The notes under the pieces are model-generated. The model had not been told where the DNA came from. It did not search any database and saw only the letters and a list, made by a program, of their open reading frames with translations. The position numbers and the translations under genes are program-made. This document shows positions 21,848 to 34,624 of a stretch of 64,000 bases of DNA, piece after piece. The first letter of the stretch is position 1. The number at the start of each line of letters is the position of its first letter. Source of the stretch: Xiphias gladius (Eukaryota; Chordata; Actinopteri; Istiophoriformes; Xiphiidae); the NCBI RefSeq assembly GCF_016859285.1, contig NC_053414.1:6935517-6999516 (forward strand). Direction: 5' to 3'.

Positions 21848-23541
21848 GTAAGTATTTTGTTCATGCTTTACATCTCCGTCAATGTCTGGTTTCAGTCGGC
21901 GGATATGTCAACTCGACCGGCTGGTGGTGTGGAAGTCAACAGACCTGTTGACTAACAGTTAGACGCGCTAAAAAAAAACCCAAAAAAACAAAACAAAAAC
22001 GAGTATTCTTGAAGATTACAGGGAAAACTAAAAGTGGATCCCGAGATGTGGATTTCCGGGTTTTCGGTTGGCGTGTCGGTATCTAATTACAGTCAGCCAG
22101 CTGAGGTCTTTGCCAGCCCGACAGCCTGTGTTGTGAGCCGTTTGGTCTTTAATGGTCGAGGCGCATTAGCGGCCGTTTCAGCTGCCAGCGAAACGTTAAC
22201 ACGCAGCTCATATAAAGTCATCGTTTATTCCACAGCAGTAGTAAGGCTGTGAAGTTTTTTTTTTTTTTATTATTAAAAACACTGGTTGTGTTTGTGTGTA
22301 CTAAACACTGACAACGTGGCGTGTCCAAAATGGCGCGCACAACACTTTCCGCTCAGCCCTCGCACAGATGGCTCTGTTGTGAAAATGGCGGTTCCCCTCC
22401 CTCGTATCCACGCAGGAGGGCGGGGTTAGCGACCAAAGCATGACCAAATTAGGAAATGTTATCCCCCGGTGGCGGGCGGGGCGTTGACCGTCAACGGTGC
22501 GTTGACACTTCAGTGGAAGGGATTAGCCAAAATTAGCCTCCCTCCCCCACACGAGAGGCGTGAAAAGCCTCGACGCAAACCCACACTGACAAGAAAAAGT
22601 TGCATTGTTTCCATGAAGGTTGATTTTTAAAAACTGGAAATGTGCAGCTGTTTCAAGAAGTCTAGACACTATGGGGAGTCTTTCAGAGGCACGGATAAGG
22701 TTGGCCTACTCAAAGTGTTGTCAACCATATGGCAAAATGTTTCCATAGGCGATCAATACATTTTGTTGGTCCCAGCACCATGTTCATCAGATAAAAGAAT
22801 GTTTGTTTGCTGTGGTGGTTTCCTTTTGTTTTGTGAACATGAAGATCCCGAGTTGTTTCCACACACATTTCTATCTCTTAAATCAATCAGCACTCGAACC
22901 GAGTTGTGGTCCGCATTCTCTCCCCATGACATTGTTTGCATGTCTTCATCTCCTTTACCCAGGTCTCTCTCGGCAACCACCCTCAGCTTTGCTGCCGTCG
23001 ACAGCAGTACCAAACCCCTCGACTTGTTAACGTCATTGGACTCGCCTTTGTTTTTATTCACCCTTTCACGGCTACCACTGACCAGCAGCAGCCATGACAC
23101 TTTCCCAGCTGGCCTTGGAGGACGTGGAGGCCCTGTACTTAGGTCGGTGTTGTGATGACACATGTTCCCAAAGCACTGCTATAAACATTACTGAACGTAG
23201 AGAATGCACAGTATGGAGGAGAAACTGGGAAGTGTGGCAGACTGTAAAGTTTAGCTTCCTAGACTGTTACCTGACATCAGGAATAAAAGGAAAACTTTGA
23301 TTATTTAGGTCAGTCTCAAAACAGATGTTTGATCATCTTACTTTACTGAAACTTTTGATGGTGTCCCTGATTTTTAAGTCTGGTGTGGCTTTAGATGGTT
23401 ATACTTAGCAGGGATATGATCTGAAACAGGTTTTTGATTATTCATTGTTCAACGAGTGGAATAATTATGTAATTTGTCCAGAAAAATTAGATACTTATTG
23501 AGGAAGTCCTTGTCCACAGGGCCCTCATTTCTGACGGCTGA
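21843..23541 (+). CDS. atf4: atf4 uORF2, inhibitory overlapping uORF (spliced)
   Basis: It begins ATG GC in exon 1 (21843-21847), continues at 22963-23142 and ends at TGA 23539-23541 in the next exon. That is 207 nt, 68 aa (MASLSATTLSF...). It is out of frame with atf4, overlaps its start and runs 71 nt beyond it through the splice. In human, uORF2 likewise overlaps the ATF4 start; translating it blocks ATF4 synthesis, and eIF2 phosphorylation during stress lets ribosomes bypass it. No other ATG lies in the inferred spliced leader between uORF1 and the main start. Confidence 0.85.
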
Positions 23542-25713
23542 CCCCATGGGGCCCCTTCTGGACCAAGATGAAGAAGAAGCTCTTTCTCCCTCCTCCTCTC
23601 TAGAGGGGAAGGCGCCAGCTTCGCCCCCCCTCTCTTTCTCCTACACATCCTCCCTGTCTCCCTACCACACCATGTCTTCCTCCCCACTCCCTTGTGCCTC
23701 CCCACCCCCCTCTCCTCCTCCTCCTACCCATCCCTCCACGTTCCTGGGAACCAAGGCCGGAGCGGACTTACTGTCCCTCCCCTGGCTGGGTGCCAGCGAC
23801 CTGCTCGACGCCCATGTTGGAGCAGACAATGGCAAAGGTGGGAGTGACTGCTAATTTCCATTTCTTAAATTTTTGAAGAAGATAACGCTTAATAATCTTC
23901 TCAAAACGGAACAAAAGACTGGAGACAGTTGCGTTGTATTACAGAAAGTAAAAAAGATAAAAGGAAAATCAAGCGACAAAGAAGTTAGAGGTTAAGTAAG
24001 AAGCACATTCTTTGCGTCAATGAGTTCTTGCTTGCCAAAAAGGGCTAAAGGTGGTTGTGAAGTGGGGAATGTTAATTGCTCTCAGTCTAGCAGTAAATAT
24101 TTTACATACGTGGCTTTGAGTCAGTAAAACGTTTAAGATTGCCATGCAGGCGGCGCGTCCTAGATGATAGAGTACTTAGTCACTTTGTCCCTTCTAAAGA
24201 AAATGCCACACATTCCTGCAGCCAAAAAATGAAAGATGGGGAATTAAAGTTGCTTAAAACATTTAGGACTTAAACGTGTTAGTGAATATGAAAACATGCA
24301 AAGCCTTCTGTCTTTTGCAAGACAATACACACACACCATAATTAAAAACTAGGTGGGTGTGGTGGTTTACTGCTTTACTCATTCACTGGTAGTGAGTTCA
24401 TTGTGACTCATCAGTTGAAAGCATCAAGTTCCTCGTGAATGTACAGTCTCGAGTGTTTATTTGCCTCGCTCAACAGAACAATGCAGGGTGGGTGTTTGTA
24501 AAGATTAATTTGTCCATTATTGATTAAATTAATATAAAGACTGAATGACGTTTAATACTTTCTTGCCTTTGTGTTCACTGAAAACCCGATTACCTAAGAG
24601 CACCCTCAATACTCCTGAAGTTATTCTTTAGTGTTTGTATCCCAGTTCTATTTCATTATGATTGTGAGTAAATTAAAATGAATCCGTAAATCCTCTTCGT
24701 CAGCAGATGATGCCTTCACAGGCATGGATTGGATGTCAGAGAAAATTGACCTGAGTGAATTTGACCTGGATTCCCTCATTGGTTCCTGCTCATCTGATGA
24801 TTCTCCCAGCTCCCCCGAGGATCTCCTGGCATCACTCGACTCCCACATGGATCTGGATCTAGACTCCTTCGACACAACCCTCCCCACCTCGCCCAACAGC
24901 CTGGAGCTAGGTCTGTCACTGCCCAGTATCCCCTCCCTCCCTCTGGAGCTCCCGCTTCCTGGGGCAGCTGAGGCCAAGAAGACAGAGATGGCTCCTGATC
25001 AGGAGGTTGTTATGAAGTCTGAGCCTCTCTCCCCTGCTCCCTCTCTGTCGCCACCCTCTCCAGCCTACACATTGGAGCTAGGAAGTGAAGTAGATGTGCT
25101 AGATGCAGAGAAAATGGCCACATCCCTCACTGCCACCATCATCCCAGATCTCAGTGGAAGCATTCAGACCACCAGCCCCATCGTGCTTACCCTTCCTACC
25201 TCTAGTCACCTTGTGGTGGTGTTCCCCAACAAAGATGAACCTTCCCTCGTATCTCTGCCTGACCTGTCCATTAAAAGCTCTCCTCCATCAAGCGACGATG
25301 ACGATTCTGGAATCGAGTCGGTTGCTAGCTCACCACCTCGCCTCCCCTCTCCCCCTCCCATCCCCTCCTCTACAGCTGGTTCCTCATGGACCAAACCCTA
25401 CTCAAAACCGGAGCCCACTACCGCTTCCTTCCCCTCGGCCAAGGTTTCCAGGGTCAAATCGGTGTCTGGTGCTCCCAAGGTTGTCGAGAAGAAATTGAAG
25501 AAGATGGAGCAAAACAAGACGGCAGCCACTCGCTACCGGCAGAAGAAGAGGTTTGAGCAGGAGCTGCTGAACACAGAGTGCGAAGAGCTGGAGAAGAGGA
25601 ATCAAGAGTTGACAGAGAAGGCGGAGTCCATCAGCCGAGAGATTCAGTATCTTAAGGATCTGATGGAGGAAGTTCGTAAGCACCGCCGCGGCAAGACCAG
25701 CTCAGTGGCTTAA
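23094..25713 (+). CDS. atf4: activating transcription factor 4 (bZIP), three coding exons
   Basis: Master regulator of the integrated stress response and amino-acid response; binds C/EBP-ATF elements as a dimer in the nucleus. Exons 23094-23142, 23520-23837 and 24707-25713 join in frame, 457 aa (human 351). Residues 17-122 (exon 3) are Ser/Pro-rich and longer than I expect. DAFTGMDWMSEKIDLSEFDL (about 124-143) matches human DAFSGTDWMLEKMDLKEFDL. DSGIES at about 322-327 is a beta-TrCP phosphodegron. The basic region KKLKKMEQNKTAATRYRQKK (about 384-403) is almost identical to human; the zipper runs to about 446. Start context is GCC before ATG. Whether this is the a or b fish duplicate cannot be told here. 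Translation is expected to be controlled by the two upstream ORFs. Confidence 0.95.
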
Positions 25714-26551
25714 ATACCAGAATGTTTGTGTGGTACAGTCTTGCTGTTGCAGAGTAGTGATGGGGTTGTTTCTGTTCCAAGGCTCACATGCTATAACAAA
25801 GAAATCCATTTTTAGTATAAGCAGTGTATGGTTTAAGAGATTAAAGAAAAATGGCATGTGAGGGTGGATGTATGAAACTCACCGCTGAACAAAGCAGAGG
25901 GAATGGCTGATTGAAAAGTGAAGAGCCTCTGGAAGTTAATGAGATTATTAGTGTAGAGCAGGGGGCTGGGAGGTAGTCAGGTGAAGCATCTGTACATGCT
26001 TGTCTCTCAGCCCCCTGTTAGATTCCCATGTGTACTCACTGTCTTACTAGCAATACTTGTACAAAAAGGCAGGGTGTATATTCGTCTTTGTAGACTAGGC
26101 ATGCAAAAAGTGAGTCACCGTAGCTCCCGATGAGTGTTGTAGACCTTTTTAACCCATTGACGAGATATTCCCTCACACTCCCAGCATCAGTTCATAGCCT
26201 GACCTCAGCACAGCTTCGATAAAATAACTCCCGTGTCAGCAAAGAGAGACCACTTCTACCTTGTAGTTCTTTTTAACCCAGTGCCACCCCATTTTGATCT
26301 TCCTCTTAACAGCTTCAAGTCCAGAAAGGGGCCTCAGCCTATTTATGAATTCTTGATGTTACACTGTCAACATGTTTTTGTTTTGTTTTGTCATTTGTTT
26401 TTTTTGTTTTGTATATAGTTTTCTTCTCCTTTGCTTGCCGATTGTGGCTTCCGTAATTTAATGCAGGATAAAACTTGATAATATCTCAAGTAGCTCAGTC
26501 TCTTACCACAGGTATTTGGCTTGTAAAAATGCTTTGCTCCCCTTTTTTTCT

Positions 26552-26557
26552 AATAAA
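26552..26557 (+). terminator. atf4: candidate polyadenylation signal of atf4
   Basis: AATAAA about 840 nt after the stop, the first good signal in the 3' flank. Later signals lie near 27556 and 27763. Confidence 0.5.
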
Positions 26558-26575
26558 TATCTATCAGTACTCAAG

Positions 26576-26786
26576 TGACATGTGTAATGTGCTCTTTGTA
26601 ATCACCATAGCTTTCTTTAAAATGCAGAAAAGCAGTGATTTGTGCTGCAACCAACTTATTAACCGGTTAATCTGACAATCGATAGGCTTTTTTTTCACGT
26701 CATAGTTAAAAAGCACAGGTGCAAATCAAAGTTTTGATGGTTGAATTCCATTTAGCTGCTCTGAAATTTTAGAAAATATTGAAAAA

Positions 26787-26818
<32 letters not shown>

Positions 26819-28424
26819 GTATCTAAGATGGCATTTCCAAACATCTGTTTGTCTAAAAGTCCAAAATCAACCCTGGTTAAAATGATAAAACAAAAGAGCT
26901 GCAAATCTCTACGTTGCTGGTGCTGGATCAAGGGTCAATTTTTTTGCCTTGGGGAGGGGAGAAAAAAAAACTTTAAAGGTGGTTGATTACTTTAACTAAT
27001 TGTTTCAACTCACCAGTCATGAAGGTGAAATCTCGCTATAACCACTAATATTTGCAGGTTTTTATAAATCTCTGTACAGATTTATAAAAGTGCAATCACT
27101 TTGTAGAAGGTAGTGGGGCTCCTAGGGAAGTAATGAACGCAAGCAAAATCAAAATCAAAAGGAAAAAACCAAAAACATCAACATCAATGAAAAAAATCAT
27201 TTTTTGATCTTTACTTCCTACTCCTACTTTATTATCAAGAAAATTGTTAACATCAATAGAAGCAAGGTTTTCCAAAGTGGTGGAAAGTTGTGAGCAAGCC
27301 TATATTTTCAAATAGAACAGCTTACTTTTTTTCATCTCATCGTTTTCCGTTAGATATTTTAAGCTTACTAGTAACATGTTCATCACTATTGGAAACACTG
27401 ATGTGGCCTAAAAAAAATGATGCGTGAAATGTCAGTGATAAGAGAAATGTTGCGTTGCTTTCACAATGCTTAGAAGTGAACCGCACCAGTACTTGCACGT
27501 TCCAAGTATCGGTCACGCAGCTCCTGTTTCTAAGCTTTGTTTGGTCTGTTACAGAAAATAAACACTAATGAAATGAGGCTCGTCTACCGTTCTCAGGACA
27601 AGTGTGTGATCATCTAGGATTACTTTGGGAAGAAAAACCAAAGCAAACCTGGTAGTTCCGAAATGCTTCCAATCCAAGACACGTTAACTTGAGTGAATTG
27701 TGCTCGTTCTCATCTCGTAGCTTATTTGTTCTCAGATGCTCTAAACGGGTAAAAATCCAAAAATAAAGTCATTGAAAGAGTTTGCATTAGTTTACATATA
27801 ATTTCCCGCAGCCTTAACCTGCCAAACGAGTTCAAACTGGTCCACTCTCAGCTGTGAAAAGCCGATTTTGAAGTCCCTTGTCAGTACCTGTGGCTAAAAC
27901 TACAGCTTTTTGTCAGGAAATGAGAGACGAGGGGGAGGGAAGCGAGACACAGCTGGGCTAATGTTTTACGGGAAGGTCCTTGTAATGGTGAAACCAGACT
28001 ACGCTCACCAGTCTCACATGGTGGGTTTCATAGGTGGGTGATTATACAAAGTGAGGTTTGAGCTGCAGATGTCTGCACAGTTCGGTCTAAAGTCGGGTGG
28101 TGCTGTAGATGTTTCTATCAGCCATCCTGTGCTGGTGCTGGAGGCATCAAAGCAGGCGACTGAGGACAGACTGTACAACTGGCTCGAAAAACTGCTGCAT
28201 GAAGGGACGAGCACACACAGTTTCTGTCTCAGCTGTGATGACATTTGGGCGAATATTGGTTATGATTAAAAGTTACGCCTCCTGGGACTGAATGAAGTCA
28301 GCCTTGGTATCCCTGGCAGTACCACTGATGTGTGTGCGTGAGCGTGTGGTTCAGACTTAGATGAATGTGCTCGCTTGTGTCAAGCAGCTGTGCAAATTTA
28401 GTCCTGGCAGTGAGACCACTTCAG

Positions 28425-28465
<41 letters not shown>

Positions 28466-30780
28466 TCCTCAGTAGTGAGGCCTTGCCCTCCTGAGAAGTC
28501 ATAGATAAGAAGAGCAAACTGAGCTGTAGACCCACAGAAAAACAGATAATAAGAGCTTCTTTACTATGACTTTAATATATAGGCTACAAATGAGTTGCTT
28601 GAAAGATTAATTGTTTAATCTGGAGTGATTGTTGCTGATTAATATCGCGCACAGGCTTTCTACTCTGTTGGAATTACTGTTTGGTTTATCTGTTAAAAGA
28701 AAACTAGGCCTTGGTCGCATTTGTTTTCATCCACCAATTAAAAAACTGTCTTATGTCATTGTAACAAAGTAGGACTTCACGTAAAAGGACTATCATAGTA
28801 AAAATTGACTGCGATGCTTAAATTTTCCAGTCAGCGAGTGCCATTAGATAACTAAATAAAGATAGTTAGTACATTAGTATTATTATATATAGATGTATCA
28901 TGCTGTTTTTCCTCATTGGTTTTTTTTTATTTTTAGATACTTGTCTGGAGAAATAGGATAGAAATAATTTTGGATAGTGCGCTGACTCGCTGGGATAATG
29001 TGAAAGTGCCACACACTTCTCCACGTTGGATTTTACTCTGAGGAGCCAGCCGGCCCGGAGCTGCATTTTCACAGCAGACATCTTCACGTTGCATGAAAAA
29101 GCTCAGGTCTAACCAACAGAATTAACGACGGCTTCATTTCATTTAAATGACCCAGGACTCCTTAGTCCCTCATCCATATTACACACTAAGTCTATACGGC
29201 ATGTGCTCCATACAAACGGTCATTGTATGCTGTTTTAGCGGGTAGCGCTTTTGAATGTGCCCGCCAACCAAACTGTACACAGACAAAAGCAACACGTCTT
29301 TCTTTAAATTTAATACTTTTTTTTGGTTTGCTTTTAGCAGCCACGTTTAGTTTTGGCTATATCCAGATGTGAACAGCTGCTGTTTTCTGGGTGCGTTGCA
29401 TTGTAGTGTCAAACAACAACAAACTCAAAACTCAGGTTTTCTTTTCAGTATTCGTACTGACTGTTTTGAGTAAACCTTTCTGACAGCGTTCCACTGCGGA
29501 CACCCTACATACTCAATGTCCTCATAGCATTAGTGTGTAGTACGGGCACAGTATTGGGACAGAATGAGGGTTAGGGCTCGTAGAAACAACAAACAACTGG
29601 AACTGCAACCATTACTAATATTACTGATTACACCACGAGGTTTTCTTCCCCTGTGAGCTTTTTTCGTTAGTTGTAAAAAAAAATAAATAAATAAAGGCAT
29701 TAAGCACATTTTCCATGACTTTGTTGTAACTTCTATGGATTTCTGAAAACTTGATCTCATCTGGGCTCATAGGTACGATATAAGGGTATAGCTGAAAATG
29801 TTGTCTTTTCCCCTTCTTCAGCTTGGCTAATGATATCTAAAATATTATGACATTATATATTAATATAATGTAATATATAATATGATATAATAATATATAT
29901 TAATATTGACTCTGGTGTGTGTGATGTACTGTATATGTGTCTAGAGGTGTGGAGAACATGCTTCTAAAATATGCCTCATCCCCACATGAGTTGTGACCTT
30001 AAGAATTCAGGGTAGAGCTGAAGTTTACATGCATGTGGAGTCCGGTTTCTGTAAGACACACCTCAAACATGCCACATACAAAGATCCCCTACGGAGGTTC
30101 AGAAGTTTGTTTTAAAGCCCCGAGGATTCATTTTTTTTAAAAACAGTAAAGAAAAAAATAGATCATCTGGCAGAGGTGACCTGGGCTCCAGCCAGCGGAT
30201 TGTTTGACCGACTTCTCGTATGAGCAGATTATGTGTGTGGTGGTTCCAGGCAAAGCGGCACAGATTATTCTTGACTCGTCACATTCCTCGACCACATTCG
30301 GTCCACAGTGTTCGCTATCAAGGCGGTTGCATTCAATTCATTTATTCACAGGACAGTGACAGTGTGTCATTTTGTTGTTTCCTAACACAGTTCTCTGAAG
30401 ACAATGTGAATCCAGGATCTGTGCATATTTGTGTGCAGTCATGTGTCTCAGTTCCTGAGGTCTTCATAACTGAGCCGGTCTGAACTAAAACCTTGTTTTG
30501 CGGCACAACGGGCTTCGTTGTTGTTGGGGAAACTTAAGAAAGGAGGCTTCTGTACTTACAAATGCTGGAACCACTGATTTAACACTCTTAACACTCACTG
30601 TGACGCTTGGTTTTTGTTGTGCGCACATATTTTTTAAAAACAGCAAAACAGTTTTGAGTTCAACCAAATCTCTGCTCTTCACTACTGTTGGTATGAAGTG
30701 TATTGAACATTGTTTTCTAGCATCTTAGGTTAGCAGTGTTTTTGTTAATACAAAATCAAAACCCTGGTAAAAGTCTTTGC
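26576..30780. other. gene-poor interval downstream of atf4
   Basis: I find no ORF with recognisable homology or linked splice signals. The contents are homopolymer tracts (26797-26818), a degenerate 'TTAACCGGTTAATCTGACAATCGATAG' piece at about 26650-26690, a CG/CA microsatellite, and an AT-palindromic patch at 29845-29905 built from TATATTAATA units. The 72-aa frame at 28051-28269 is unsupported. Confidence 0.5.
28424..28462. repeat. (CG)n(CA)n microsatellite
   Basis: Short CG run followed by about 15 CA units. Confidence 0.95.
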
Positions 30781-30784
30781 GTAC

Positions 30785-31211
30785 TCTTAAATCACTCCCA
30801 TATGGTAAATATGAAGCTAACACTATAGCCGCCAGTTAGCTAGGCTAGCATAAGGATTGGAAACGGAGAGAAACAAGTAGTCTTGCTCAGTCCAAAGGTA
30901 AAAATATTTGCAACACCGGTAAAGCTCAATAATAAACAAGTTATATCTTATTTGTTTCATTTGTAAAAAAACATTACTGTTAAAACGTTAGATAGTGAAC
31001 TTTAGAGGCGCTGTCAGGTAGATTTTGTTATCTTCAGAGAGATCCAGGCTAACTGTTGACCTGTTGTTTCCAGTCTGTATGCTAAGCTAAGCTAACTGTC
31101 TCCGGGCTGTAGCATATTTATCATACGGACAGGAAAATGGTATCAAATCACAACTTTTGGCAAGAAAGCGAATTAGCATTTTCCCCAGATCTTTGAACTA
31201 TTCCTTTAAAA
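30785..31211 (+). repeat. teleost foldback (MITE-like) repeat, copy C
   Basis: GGTAAATATGAAGCTAACA, TAGCATAAGGATTGGAAACG, AGTCCAAAGGTAAAAA, then the inverted half with GAGATCCAGGCTAACTGTTG, TATGCTAAGCTAAGCTAACT and terminal GAACTATTCCTTTAAA. It shares order and ends with copies A and B. Confidence 0.65.
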
Positions 31212-31299
31212 TAAACGAATAGAATAGTCATTCTCCCATTAGTGGAGCTACTTGAATTTGTTGTTTGTTTCTCTGAAAATTTCCTGTTGTTTGTGGCTG

Positions 31300-31425
31300 C
31301 AGGTTGTGGTGCGGACAAAATACAACCACATTAACCTTCATGAAGGGAGGATTTATTGCAGGGCTCTTGCAGTAGACTGCGTTGGTTTTAGCGAGGAGTA
31401 CATAATGAACCAGCAACCGGGTGTA
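31300..31425 (-). repeat. fragment of the TTTATTAGGTACACCT foldback family
   Basis: ACCTTCATGAAGGGAGGATT followed by TATTGCAGGGCTCTTGCAGTAGACTGC matches, in reverse orientation, the arm of the element at 46899-47340. Confidence 0.45.
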
Positions 31426-34384
31426 TACTGTATAGCCTCCAGGCTTCCCCTAATTTCTTTTCCTTCTTTGAAAAATCACATCCACGTAGACTGTTTGCAT
31501 GGACCCAACCCATTCAAACTGGTCTGAGAAGTTTACAACAGGACTTGTATAGCCGGTAATTCAATGTTAGGACCAGAGACAGCCCTCAACTATATTTCAC
31601 ATTGCGTTACAAGACTTGATGGCATTTGGCTCACCAAAGGGATTGAAACCTAGTAAGGCTGTAAGGCTATTCATAGTTTATCTATTGTAAGCCAGTGATA
31701 GCCAAGCAATCCGACACATTTGGATATTCTGCCATCAGGCTGTTACCAAGTCTATTTCTGGCTGATATTAACTTTAACGCATATACAGTACATCACATGA
31801 TGGAGTATTGTATAAACTCCGCCTGTGGATACTATCATAGTTGTGTGATACATTATGGCCACTCCTTGGAGGTGCTCAAGTGTTAAAATCCTTTTTATAT
31901 ATGAAGGGAAAGTCGAGCATGGCAAACTGCACTCTGGGATTTATCTTGGAGCGCAAATGGCTACCACTTGCGTTGAGAACCTCGACATCAATCAACAAAG
32001 AAGTCCCGGACATTTTAACAAAGAACGCAGAACACATGTACTTGAATGTTTTAAAAGCATTTTAATCTGATTTCCTCGAGGACTTCATCTTCCCACATAT
32101 CCGAAAGTTGTTTCGAGGATACACATCACTGCAGTTTACAGTAAATGAATTCATCCTTGGTGATGAAGACATTTCACAATATGCTTAAAATTAAGAGAAG
32201 GGCTGAAGCCTCTTACATGATGATGATGACTGACCAAACAAGAATGGAGCAGAAAATCCAACTGCTTTTACCTTAGTACTTGTAGATACCCTCCATGTAC
32301 CACTGTCCATGTGGTTTTGATGCCACGGGTGTGACTAAACATTTTAGCCAATAACCTTGGGAATGGTGTAGCAAACAACGATAATAGGTAAAACCAATTT
32401 CAGTAATATAAGTAAACAGAAATACAACACGAGAGGCAAATTAAGGAAAATCAAGTACAAAATTAAAATAAAATCGCTATGGGCTCTCCAATGAAATTAT
32501 GCTTTCAGAAGACATATAAAGGATGATGCTGACTCAACCAGCCTTATATCCACCATTTTCTTCCCTTAGATTCCTTGTTTCAATACTTTACATCAAACAT
32601 GTTGAGTTTTTTTTTCACATTGTTTTTAAACTGTTGTATATTTTACACTCAGACTAATATCTTTCGAGCTACTATTTAACAACATTTTGAACAGAGTGTT
32701 TGGACTTTAAACATTACAGCTACTTAAATTTGTAATGTAAATGTAAAGTGTTTGACTGTACAATCAGGAAGTTAAGCAGAAGTCTTATTTGCCTAAAGCT
32801 AATTCAGCTACACCCAACAGAAATGTTTCATTAGCTCCTGTGTTTTTACTGTGAGGTTGACACCAAGAATGTCTTTCTTCTGGCGTTTAGTGGGTTTTAG
32901 ACGCCTGTGATCATCCAAGTGACGATTCGAAAGCTTTCCCGCTCATGACATAATGTCTTTGCTCGGAAAATGACCAGATTTGAATGATTATTGCAACGAA
33001 ACTCTGATATAAGTATATGATTCACTACTGGTATTGACCTCCAGCAACTCACGTCAGCCATTACCATAATCAAACCATCGTGCTCCCGCAAACTGTTTTA
33101 GGATTGGTGGATTTTTGTCCTTTAGAAAAAAATGCTGAGGGCAAAAGTAAGGGAATCGGAAGGAAAATGAAGGGATATATCGAAACAGTGTGTGACACGG
33201 CTCTGTCAGGCCCTGTGTGTGTGCTGTCTGTGATGGAGACAGCGCACACAGGTGAAGACTGGGTTACAGGAGCTGGCCCGAGCACTTTATAAGACTGCCG
33301 TTTGTCAGCATGACCCAGTAGAGCTGGATACACCCATAAACTACATGTGGTTAAAGCTTTTCCGATTAGTTAGTTAGTTACTGTCAAACTAAGAGAAAGG
33401 AAAAAAAAAAGCCCAGTCCTGCGGTATAACTGAATACTTTCATGTTACTATAGTGGAGTAGTTTTTTTGTGTAACTGCGTTTTGGTTTTTTTTTGGACAT
33501 TTGTGATCTGCACAAGTATTTATTTATCCAAGTGTTTCACTTTTGCTGCTTCTAAAATCCTATTTCTTACACAAACTGAAAGCATGGCAGCAGAACTAAC
33601 ACATAAACTTACCAAGCATAAGATAATTTATTTCAGTTATGTTTTAAAATTTCATTCATTTAGATAATGCAGTTTAAAATGGTCCAATCTGCCTTTTGAA
33701 ATTGAAGGTAACTAACTTTATGAGTCCTGCTCCTTGTTCACTGTAACATGAACATGAGGGTAAAAGGGGTGTAACCTGATTTTCTTCAACTACGCAACTC
33801 TAATAATAACATTTTTTTAAAGGCCTCCTGTTGAAAGTGAATTCAAATGAGCTACTTGTTCGTCTCAAGCTGATTTTTTACACCAGAAACTTTACCTGTG
33901 CTTCGTTGAAACTGTGTCGTCACTGTAAGACCACATCTGTGTCACCTCAAGGATATTTTGATATTTTTGGTACTCCACTCCTGAATTTCAACGGGTCTGA
34001 CCCTCTGCCCCCTCTGTCGGAGTGATCCATCGTGCCGGTCTTCAGCCGCTATCCTACACGGAGGATCTCTTGAGCAGCTGAGCTCATTACTGAGGTCACG
34101 GGCTGGAGATTAGGAAGACAGATTTACTACCAGAAAGTGGGACAACATTTTTTTTCTCTGTAGCTCACTGTCTTTCATGTGAGACCACATGCGAAGCAAA
34201 GAAATCAATATCTGTTTTTGCCAAGTATTGAAAATCATTTAACTAAAGACAAAACACCATATCGGCCCCTATATTTTGCATTAGACGATTATTGTCAGTG
34301 ACTGTGTTGCATAACAGAGTAATGTTCCCTCTCGCTTCCTTTTTTTTGACCTTAATGTCTGTCTCTGTGTCGACCAATGTGAGG
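31426..34384. other. no gene seen
   Basis: AT-rich sequence with only short scattered frames. Nothing shows splice-linked coding or a known RNA. Confidence 0.45.
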
Positions 34385-34557
34385 TTTTTTTTTTGGAACC
34401 TGAGGACGATTGTCTGGTCCCCACTTCCTCAAATGTGCTGTTGAAGCGCATAACTTGGTTTGAAGGTTAAAGTCAGAATTGGGTTCGGGTTGAGTTCAGG
34501 TTAAGGTTTGGGTTAGGCAGTAAAGATTAATGATGGTCCTCACAAGTATTACAGTAC
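34385..34557 (-). repeat. reverse copy of the 19573-19750 repeat
   Basis: TCTGGTCCCCACTTCCTC, AACTTGGTTTGAAGGTTA and TTAAGGTTTGGGTTAGGCAG are reverse complements of segments at 19573-19700. A TG array follows it directly. Confidence 0.55.
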
Positions 34558-34559
34558 TG

Positions 34560-34560
<1 letters not shown>

Positions 34561-34620
<60 letters not shown>
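34561..34620. repeat. (TG)30 microsatellite
   Basis: Sixty bases of uninterrupted TG. Confidence 0.98.

Positions 34621-34624
<4 letters not shown>

Noticed and set aside
22640-23155. 171-aa plus-strand ORF before atf4
   Set aside because: Its last third is the atf4 uORF2 frame; the rest is intron 1 read through.
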